Source: Dipteris shenzhenensis
Taxonomy: Eukaryota > Polypodiophyta > Polypodiopsida > Gleicheniales
NCBI GenBank assembly: GCA_047967505.1
Contig: CM106539.1
Reading direction: 5' to 3' (one strand)
Length of the DNA: 64,000 nucleotides
Of the stretch, positions 55,893-64,000 are shown in pieces. Below the pieces are notes generated by a model that was not told where the DNA came from, ran no database searches, and saw nothing but the letters and a program-made list of their open reading frames with translations. Within the stretch, counting starts at the first letter, position 1; every line of letters starts with the position of its first letter. The translations under genes were made by a program, and so were the position numbers.

Positions 55893-57365
55893 AAATCCCT
55901 TGCAGTGTGTGTGGCGCGCCGCACTGCAGATAGTGAAGGGGCAAGATTGAAGGTGTGACTTAAAGCTAAAGCTCCTGCTAGAATGTTTGAGGGAGGCTTC
56001 ATACCAGACCCTTCAATTGTGTGCAGCTTTCCTCAATACAAGAGGATACTGTTATAGAAGCCTACAAGTTGTCTGAACTATGGACATTATTCAATGGGCC
56101 TCTAAAGCATACTTCCACTGAAGTGTAAATTCAAAAGCCTTCGCTCTGTCGCGACCATGTGAACATTAGATAGAGATGCATTTGTAACTGCTCATGTATG
56201 ATTCCACAATGTACAATTTATATAATTTTGTTACATTCCGTATTTGTAGCCGAACCCTTGTTGTTGGAGATGGCAACTCAACTTCCATTGCAGGACTTCC
56301 ACTTTTAAACCCTGGAGATCTACCTATTCCCTCGAGCAGCTCGTGTAGTGGCTCACTTGTATTATCTCCACTATTCACCTTGGATGGATGCAAGATGTGG
56401 TTGATGAATTTGGACTTCCCAGAGTGGCTTTATGGTGGTACACAATAAGGAAATTGTAATTGAAGTGCCCATGTGGGGCACACAACACATGAGGTGTATA
56501 TCTTCTACTGTGTGCAGCGCCAATCATAATTAAAGAAGGGCTGGTTATCATCGTCACTGGTCGAGCATGCTTCAATGGTTGCCACACTTGAGCCTCTCTT
56601 CTAGCTCATGGTGACCAGCTCTACATCCACGGCTATCTCAAGTCATCCAATCTATAGATAGCTTGTTGCTCTCGGAATAAATGGTCTAATTATTTGGAAC
56701 CATCTTCCAATAAATGGTTTAACTATTGGGAATGACTTGCTTAAAAAGCTATGTGAGATTGATATGAGAGAGAATATCGTACTCTTTTATTGTAGTCCCC
56801 ATGTGGCAGTCCCGAACATGTTTTGCATCGCTAATGGCGTGAGACCTTGTTGCAAAATCATGTGGAACATTGCAAATCTCCCAGAGCAAGATCACTAATC
56901 AAGTTGCTATGAAGTCGTTGTTCTCTAATTGTATAGACATATAATTTCTCATGCTGATATCTAAGGAAGCATCCCAGGGTGTGCATACCAACCCTTCTAC
57001 TGCGTGCAGCGCTGCACACAATAGAACTAGACAAGTACAAGTGCTACCATCTTGCCTCTCCATTGTTTATGATATAGAAACAAGCACACCAGAATTTGAT
57101 ACCATTTCTTGATACCAAAGGTTACGCATGAAGTTAAGACCCTAAGTACGTAACCCTACATTCTCCATCTAATACCGTTCTCTAAAGTTCCATGTACATG
57201 ATCAGTCCGTGCTTTGAGAAGCCCTATGTTGCATCTATGCTTTTGTGCACATTATAAATATGCAGATACACACACAAGAATCGGACGACTCATTTTCTGC
57301 ACATATCTCACAATCTTTTGTTCATATCATACTAGCCCTTTGACTGTGTGTGGTGCTGCACAAAG
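55893..57365. repeat. Five dispersed copies of a near-palindromic motif
   Basis: Core (C)CCTTCTACTGTGTGCAGCG, followed by CTGCACAC, with copies at 55,899-55,929, 56,009-56,027, 56,502-56,520, 56,992-57,019 and 57,337-57,362, all in the same orientation. The centre GTGCAGCGCTGCAC is a perfect palindrome in the fourth copy. Sequence between copies is not obviously repeated. No gene was recognised in 55.2-57.4 kb; the 106-codon minus frame at 55,685-56,002 lacks motifs. Confidence 0.6.
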
Positions 57366-57420
57366 TTGGAGGGGTCTACATGTTTATGAGATCTACATAC
57401 TGACCTCTCGGCTGTAGAAT

Positions 57421-59258
57421 CTGCCTTGGTCAAGTTTGACTTTAACCAAAGCCTCATCGACCATCTAGGCATTTCAAATATCATGCAATCCCTCCATCGC
57501 GACGGTCACTTCCCCTTTCGATCAGGACGTCCCTCTTTTGAATAGGGTGCTATATCAAGATTTTTTATTCAAAAAGGTTTTTCGTTTAGCTCTTGATGCC
57601 ATTTTTCCATAATTGTTTTCTCCCTACAGATTCATGGTGAGATTCTAGTAGCGATGTTAATGCCTTAAGTATTGACAAGTATTTATTGATTTGCTAAGAC
57701 ACTATTCTTAGGTTTAGGTGCTAGATTTGTGAGGCATTAGATCCATTGCATCCAAGGAGGGAATCATTGGCTACCATTATTTACTTGAAATAACATTTAT
57801 AGTATGATATATTCCAAAGTTTTTTATTTTCTAATGATCAAGCCCTTCATGACTCTCAACCATGTTACGTTGAGAAAATGGTGAGAGGATCAAGACTTGA
57901 TCTTTTGAATATAATGTGTCATTGTTGAGAAACTGACTTGGAAAAGGCATAGGTACACTTTGATTGTGGTTGATGGATGCATGGATGGAATATAATGGTA
58001 GCATTTTCTGACCCAAGAAAGAGGATGTAGAGTTGTAGGTGGATTTTTGGCATACCATCACTGACAATGTCATTGCTGGAAAAGAGCGGTCATGTGTTTC
58101 TCATTGGGAGCAAGGATTGCAAAGAGTCATAAGAAAATACATATATCGAAGACATCGACAAGCACACTTAGAATACTAAAAACCTAGAGAAATGCAAAAC
58201 CAAGGGAGAAGGCAATAGAGCAATCAATATTGTGAGAGGATGGTTGAGAACAATCATGCCCAAGAAAGTGCCATTCCATTCTTGGACCACTAGATGTCTT
58301 GGTGGGAGGATAGGAGAGCTCCTTGGGGTTGCAATGAAAATTATGTAGCCTTATTTGTAGGTCATGGACTCTAAGAGACTTGCTGACACTCTAAGGCAAA
58401 CTTTTCAAAATCCAAACATGGAAGGTCATTGGCACCAGTGGGTTTCATAAGACAAATGTTATTCTATGACGATTGTGTTGGGGACTGGACTATTGCATTG
58501 GTGCAATTGCATGGTGCTTCAACATGAAAGAGGATTGCATATTGGACCAGGTCCATCTTTGGAAAATCATTTTGCATCAAATTGGCAAGACTACATTAAG
58601 CTAATTTCCCACATATGTAGTCAAATTTGCAAATTCTACCATTGGTGTTAGCAATGAACCTACATATCTCTCTAGTGATCTTAAAAGTGTAGGAAAGAAG
58701 AAAGGAGTAGGACCTAGGTGAAGGATTGGGGATTCATGACAGCCACATTGACATGACTATGAGTATGTCGTGCGTCCTAAAATAGGACCGTAGCAACTGT
58801 TGCCTCAACAAAAAAATTTGACAACCGAGAGAGGCTTCCCAACATCCTCCAGCATTCAAGTTGAGTGGAATGCAACTACTGTTTGACATGATGGTGCATG
58901 AACAAGATATAGGCGATGTCTTCCAGGCTATAGACAAGGTTGCAAGGGAAAGCAAGGTACATTGTCAAGCATGGCTCTCACATATTCGTCGCAAGTCTAG
59001 AAAAGTAATCATAATGAGAATAAAAAGTATGGAACCATTCTTTAAAGGATGAATGGAGCACAATTAGGGTCAAAAGGTGCAATTCTTTTGGTTTTGTAGA
59101 GATGATGTCTCCCATGCATGGTCACCAACAAGAAATAGAAGCATTGGTTCACCACTTGCACCTATGACATGGCTAGTGCAAAAGGGAGTAAATTTAAATC
59201 TCTTGAAGCAAAAAATTAGCATATTTTGGCCTTATTTATTCATTTCCATGACCTTCCT
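57421..59258. other. No gene recognised
   Basis: Short coding-like pieces on plus (for example MSGMQLLFDMMVHEQDIGDV at 58,861) could belong to a decayed transposase or other element, but no motif allows a call. Confidence 0.35.
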
Positions 59259-59277
59259 AACATCAATGGAGATATTG

Positions 59278-59378
59278 CCAATGGGGTCCTAGCCTGGTGG
59301 TTAAGGCGGGTGGGTGTGTGTGAGTGCACGTGAGTTCAACCCCTAGCTAGGCCCTCATGGCACCGCAATACCAATACC
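59278..59378 (+). mobile_element. tRNA-related SINE, 101 bp, with 19-bp target duplication
   Basis: The 19-bp sequence AACATCAATGGAGATATTG is present without mismatch on both sides (59,259-59,277 and 59,379-59,397). The insert starts CCAATGGGGTCC, has an A-box-like TAGCCTGGTGG (59,290-59,300) and a B-box-like GAGTTCAACCC (59,332-59,342), and ends in CAATACCAATACC rather than poly-A. A- and B-boxes form the internal RNA polymerase III promoter of SINEs, which move using LINE enzymes. The perfect duplication indicates a recent insertion. Confidence 0.85.
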
Positions 59379-59653
59379 AACATCAATGGAGATATTGACT
59401 CCACAACAAATAGGGCAGGTATAAGAAATGTATCTAAAACAATTGCACCCTCTTTTGGTCATTCCCCGACAAAATGTAGTGACATACTTTCATTTAGAAG
59501 GCTTGTACAGAGCATATTGATTGCTCATTTAGGTTTTCAGCTTCAATGATATCGATTGGATGTTGATAAAGAGTTCTTGGTCAAAGTTTAGCTTCCCATC
59601 TTATAGGAGAAACATATACAGTTCGAACTTGTACTGAACCAACATGCAACTGT

Positions 59654-59940
59654 GAAGACTCCACATAACATATGTCACAAGTTTCATTTATGCCTGCTGC
59701 AAGCATATTTCCCTCATTTACATTCAAGTGGTGGGATAGAATATGGACTCCATGAAGACTCCACACAACATATGTCACAAGGTTCATTTATGCCTGCAAG
59801 CATATTTTCCTCATTTACATTTGAGTGGTGGGAAATAATATCAACTACATGAAGACTCCACACAACATATGTCACAAGGTTCATTTGTGCCTTGTAATCC
59901 TCATTTAGATTCGAGTGGTGGGATAGAATATGGACTACAT
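59654..59940. repeat. Three tandem copies of a unit of about 97-100 bp
   Basis: GAAGACTCCACA, followed by ACATATGTCACAAG, starts at 59,654, 59,754 and 59,851. Units are 100, 97 and 90 bp, so they are not codon-periodic. Open frames on both strands here are repeat by-products. Confidence 0.9.
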
Positions 59941-60423
59941 GATGATACACCAGCCATACCTTGTATCAACCGAGCTGTTCTAAATATTAGACCTCTTCAA
60001 AGGTACATTTGACAACCACAACAACCTAGCTTGATATCATGGATCTTTCTAGGTTATGCTAATTATGCCGTTGTAGTGATGGATCATATAACTTCGGGAT
60101 GTCTTTTACCTTTGACACAAAATGCTATGTGGCTTAGTTTTTAGATTGAATTTATCAAAACCTTTTAGTCCTCAAAATTATTATGGATCAAAGAAATCTA
60201 TGGTAGGATATGAAAGAGCATGGACTTTGTTTGAACATTGCACTGCAACTACACTTAATATAGGGCCCTTCAAACTTTGTTTAAACATTTCATTGAAATA
60301 TACTATATGGATTGCAAGTTTGATGGTTGTAATTGCTATCACCTATGTGTACGACTCTAAAAAAGGCAGAAAAACTCTCAAACTCGTTGCATAAAAGCTC
60401 GTAAAAAAACTCCCCCCTTAAAC

Positions 60424-61560
60424 TTACATCCTAGGAGACTTAACATTGAGTACAACAAAAACACACAACAAAAACACACAACACCTATCAAAACTCTCTG
60501 ATTTCATGATGTCAAAAAGGATAGAACAAATAAAAAAACAACCAACCATGATCCATGCTTCCACTTTGGACCACATCTGAACAAACACATTAAAAAAACG
60601 ACTGCAGCAATCCATTGATCACGCAAGGGCTCTCAATGGACTCCTTGGCATTCGATCCTACAAACATTGAATCTCACGCCCTTGTCTACACAGTGCTCTC
60701 GTGTGTTTGTGATCTTGCAAACTTTTGCATTTTGCAAGAGCTACAGTTGAAGTACATAAAGGTAAACTCTCTCGTTCTACAAGAGATTACACGACTCAAT
60801 TCTATACGTGCTTGGCCACCACTGGACCAAGCCGACTTTGCTAGCGAAGCAAACCCCCCTTTTACACTACAATCACTAAACACAAGGTCATTTTGGCCCA
60901 AAAGCTAGACATTGTATCTAGCGCGATGGCAACATCTTGGCCGCCGAAGTACTTTGCCTCCAAGAAATGGGAAACATAACGTGAACCCAAGTGCACATTG
61001 ATGGGTTACACGATGTCTTTGGTATGATGGGCCTAGGCATCACAATGTACCACAAAGAAGAACTCAAGCTACTAAAGCATGACTACCACTACAATGAAGG
61101 TCTTGAGTGCTTGCCCACCATGTTTGGTACAATGGGCCTAGGCATCACAACGCACCACAAAGAAGAACTCAAGCTACTAAAGCATGACTACCACTACAAT
61201 GAAGGTCTTGAGTGCTTGCCCACCACGTTTGAATCCCGGCATTATAAACAATAGCAATACTTAATGTGTGCAAATCACCTAGAGCACGTACAAACAATCT
61301 AATTCATGCACTTCATAAAATCATGAGCACATTAAAGTCTAGCACTCAAACTTACATCCTAAGAAACTTTAAAATTGAGTAGAATAAAAACACACAACAC
61401 CTATCATAACCCTCTGATTTCATGACATAAAAAAGGATGGAACAAATCAATAAACAAGCAACCACAATCCATGGCTCCACTTTGGACCACATCTAGACAA
61501 AGACACTAAACAACAACAAGAAAACAAGAACAAACTACATATATTGGCCCGACCACGCCC
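60424..61560 (+). pseudogene. Endonuclease/exonuclease/phosphatase (EEP) domain, rearranged
   Basis: The second, fuller copy reads KVNSLVLQEI near 60,770; MGLGITMYHKEELKLLKHDY, then HYNEGLECLPT (61,030-61,120, duplicated in tandem); INNLIHALHK-like sequence and LKSSTQTYIL near 61,350; then NKNTQHLS, SDFMT, RMEQINKQATTIHGSTLDHI and WPDHALLYTT (61,550). A first copy of the last part (YILGD, NIEYNKNTQ, SKLSDFMMSKRIEQIKKQPT, STLDHI-stop-TN) sits at 60,424-60,605. GDFN, LDHIWTN and SDHxPI-like boxes mark the APE/EEP endonuclease of CR1/L2-type LINEs or Helentrons. No reverse transcriptase follows. Stops and shifts make it inactive. Confidence 0.65.
61018..61230 (+). repeat. 105-bp tandem duplication inside the EEP domain
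   Basis: TTTGGTATGATGGGCCTAGG starts at 61,018 and its partner at 61,123. The period is 105 bp (35 codons), so the frame is kept, and the copies differ at only a few bases, hence the event is recent. Confidence 0.92.
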
Positions 61561-61625
61561 TGCTATACACTACCCTTTAAGTCTCGAACAACTCTTCTGG
61601 GTAGGCTTAATGAATGTAATTCGTC

Positions 61626-61669
61626 TTGTTTCTTAAATACAAATAAGGTTCCCCTTGTTCAAAAAAAAC
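61626..61669 (+). other. Retroposon-like 3' tail
   Basis: TTAAATACAAATAAGGTTCC, then CCTTGTTCAAAAAAAA, has the form of a LINE/SINE 3' end with poly-A. It lies just past the EEP remnant and just before the next host gene. Confidence 0.4.
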
Positions 61670-61850
61670 AGCAAAGAAGATGGGCTGTGTGCTTGACCAA
61701 GCACTTGTGGGCCGGCAGTTCTATGAGGGTGTTTAGAGACTAGAGCCGCCCCCATATGGGTTTGCTCGTCCAGAGCCGCCCAGGTGAGCAAGTCTTATGT
61801 ATTGTATGGCCTTTGCTGAGTTCAGAAGGGATCAGCCCAGCTGATGAGCT

Positions 61851-62072
61851 ATGGAACCTGATCTCGTGCTCATCACGGGTGGATCTGGCTATTTGGGCTT
61901 GCATCTCCTCCAAGCCCTTTCCCAGTCTGCATCTCCTCTTCGCTTTGCATTCACTTACCTTTCCCACCCTCCGCCTCCTTCCCTCTTCCTCGCTTTCCCT
62001 CACCTCCTGGCTTTCAAAGTGGATCTGGAATCTGGCCAGGGCTTGGATTCCATCTCTGCAGCTTTAGGACCT
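61851..62072 (+). CDS. First exon of an NAD(P)-binding Rossmann-fold protein gene (partial)
   Basis: The ATG at 61,851 opens MEPDLVLITGGSGYLGLHLL, the beta-alpha-beta start of an extended short-chain dehydrogenase with GGxGxxG, and continues to FKVDLESGQGLDSISAALGP. The exon ends at 62,072 before a strong donor, GTGAGTAT, in phase 0 (74 codons). The pattern resembles plant RmlD/MAT2B-like proteins (dTDP-4-dehydrorhamnose-reductase-like), whose next exon would begin near the NCAA motif; family choice is tentative. No later exon was found before 64,000, so the intron is long or contains insertions. G/C content is higher than in the neighbourhood, as expected for a real first exon. Confidence 0.65.
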
Positions 62073-64000
62073 GTGAGTATCGATTTTTCAATAAATTGGA
62101 AATGTCATATAGAGAGCAAGACAAGGGAATGCACTGTCGGAATAGAGGATTCGGGGATCTCACAAATCGTGTTTTCAATACACGAGATCTTGTGGCTCGC
62201 TACATGCCTCTGGCTACGTTGGGATCTAAATTTCCGTCCAAATTCCTTGCGTCCAAATTTTCCATTCTGAAGTTATTTTATTTGCACTGCATAGCAAATT
62301 TGGAAACACCTTACCTGGGCAGGGCTTTGGAGCACATCTGCGCCGTTGTCTATGTCCAAGTTCCGTATGGTGTACAATCACCGAGCATAGGTCACCTACA
62401 TTTTAACAAATCGTTTTAATTATTCGATCTCGATGTTTCTAAGGGTCAGAGTGAATGTGGCATTGTGTTCTCTCTTTTGTTGGGAAAATTGCGGGTTTTA
62501 TATTATAATATCAGTGAGAACAAAAGTTTTACAACTATTTACAGTCAGACCCAAAATAACAAATTGATGGGTGAAGATCTCCCACAAGGGAAAATGAAAC
62601 AGCTCATGAAATACATTCCACTTAGAAATATCAAACTTGATCCTGCCGATTGGAGGCATTGACAGTGTCGCACAATAAATTTCACAAATCTTTGACAACT
62701 CCAAATGCTCCGTAGCCAACTGTATACCTTTCTTGGGACCTGCATGCAACTTTTGAACAAGCAGATCATACTGCTGGATCTGACCTGCGGTCATCCACGC
62801 TGACCAACAAAATACTCAGCATTGCAGGGTTCCTCTTAGGATGGCTTTTTCCTTAGGGAATGGAGGGCTCTCCCTTCTTTTTGGAGTCTATAGCAAGATT
62901 GAGGTGGCACTTTCAGCCACTTCCTTGGTTTCTTTCCAATTTGTACTGACATTGTCTGTTGACCCGCTTTGGGTGTCTTTTTGTTCATGCCATGCATGAT
63001 GTACTTCCGCTTCGAGCTTGCTCTTCCGGTTTTTTTTCATACTAATAGAAGTCCCTTTCATGAAAAAAAAGCTCAGCATTAAAAGGATATAATTTCTTTG
63101 CAGCAAAATATTCCATATGACAGCACGTCTGAGAACTACCCATTTATCCTGCACTTTGCAAGGCACATCCCGTAGTAGAAGATAAGACTAATTAAAATGG
63201 ACGGGCCCTATATTGCTTCCAACAACATCCCAAACTTTTTGAGATTGACAATAAGTCCATGAACAATTGGGGGAGATCAGTTGGTCTCTATGGCATCTGC
63301 AGCATAATCCATCACCTTGCCCTATTGACCTCGCTCTGCCCTTGGTTCACACTGCCTTGCGTAAGATCAGCCACAACAAACAAGCATTCTATTGAACTTA
63401 TGACCCCAAATTTTAGGAGAGTTCTGCCTGAACTGTTTGAACTATTTTTAATTAAGGTGGGTAATTACATGCATGGAACCACCTGCCACTCATCTGCTAT
63501 ATCCACTTGCTTGGTAATTCTTTTTAAAAACTTATATTTATTTTAAAATATTATGTTTTGCAAAAGAATGAAAATGTTTTTCTTCTATTCAGTTAGGTCG
63601 TGGGGGCTAGGTCTAGCATTTGAAGGTGGACCCCCTTGCTTGGGGTTATGGCCCATGGGCATTAGTGACCCACAAGAGTGATGCCCTTTCTTAAGAGGGC
63701 CATCAGAAATCACACCCCACCTGAGTACCATTTTTGGGACCAATCAAATGCAAAGGTTGCAGACCGACCTAGCAACCATCCAAGAGTATGTCTTAGGCCT
63801 TGGATGTGAGCCATTGAACATGCCAAGAGGCATGGAGATAGAAGACTAAGACGACAAGCGAATAAACCTCTTAGTTGAGGTCAGTCAAACTTAAAAATGC
63901 CTTTATAATAGGTCAATGTGTAGGACAACCTGCTAGGAACTCATTGGTGAAGTCAGAAATCAATTCTGAAGTTAGAATTCAATTATGACAAGTTTGAATT
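62073..64000. other. Presumed first intron of the Rossmann gene, with repeat fragments
   Basis: No exon was recognised. A TTTCATG-poly(A) end at 63,055-63,071 resembles that at 8,063-8,080. The minus frames at 62,498-63,166 have no secure family; the phrase PPIGRIKFDIS vaguely recalls LINE-type RNase H (PPxGxxKxNxDG), too weak to call. Confidence 0.35.

Noticed and set aside
55685-56002. 105-codon minus frame as a gene
   Set aside because: No recognised domain, no conserved neighbours, overlaps a repeated motif.
59278-59378. Functional tRNA gene
   Set aside because: No cloverleaf could be drawn, the insert has a SINE-like tail and a 19-bp target duplication.
62498-63166. Two minus frames with faint RNase H resemblance
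   Set aside because: Match limited to about ten residues; not enough for a call.
1-64000. CRISPR arrays, rRNA, operons
   Set aside because: No regular spacer-repeat arrays, rRNA motifs or bacterial gene spacing; the sequence is plant nuclear in character.

Overview
The window looks like nuclear DNA of a land plant with a large, repeat-filled genome. The grounds are a three-exon SINA-type E3 ligase gene with GT-AG introns, plant-type Ty1/Copia and Ty3/Gypsy elements with plant primer-binding sites, L1-like and other LINEs, long (GA/CT)n microsatellites and very low gene density. The lineage cannot be fixed from the sequence. The mix of unusual LINE, endonuclease and helicase types would fit a non-flowering or early-diverging plant, but that is inference. 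No bacterial, organellar or CRISPR features were seen.

Layout. 1-6.7 kb: minus-strand remains of a gag gene running off the left edge, a decayed LINE reverse transcriptase, and an internally deleted Copia element with one LTR. 6.7-16.4 kb: old gene-free sequence with local duplications, a Pif1-type (Helitron-like) helicase fragment at 9.9-10.3 kb, a 489-bp foldback element at 12.5-13.0 kb, a perfect 22-bp hairpin at 13.7 kb and an L1 fragment at 14.6-15.6 kb. 16,467-22,366: a structurally complete Copia element (171-bp LTRs, 6-bp target duplication, PBS, gag-PR-IN-RT-RH on minus) whose genes are broken. 23,701-38,098: a 14.4-kb Ty3/Gypsy element on minus, with about 0.9-kb LTRs, gag with five zinc knuckles, PR, RT-RH and IN. 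Downstream of IN it carries a second retropepsin-like domain, another ORF and minisatellites. 38.1-40.8 kb: fragments of other LTR elements.

The genic part is 41-46.4 kb: a complete SINAT-like RING E3 ubiquitin ligase gene (308 codons including the stop, plus strand). 46.4-55.2 kb returns to repeats: a long decayed L1 LINE on minus (50.3-52.4 kb), a Copia RNase H fragment and pyrimidine microsatellites. 55.2-61.8 kb holds a dispersed near-palindromic motif, a 101-bp tRNA-like SINE with a perfect 19-bp target duplication, a triple tandem repeat and a duplicated endonuclease domain resembling that of CR1/L2 LINEs or Helentrons. At 61,851 a second host gene begins. Only its first coding exon, the start of a Rossmann-fold NAD(P)-binding protein, is recognisable before the window ends.

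Most of the DNA therefore consists of transposons in successive layers of decay around two host genes. The least ordinary points are the extra protease-like domain after the Gypsy integrase, the shared minisatellite at both ends of that element, the Helentron-like helicase and endonuclease pieces, the short SINE, and the foldback and hairpin structures. Frameshifts and stops were read by eye and need alignment to confirm.
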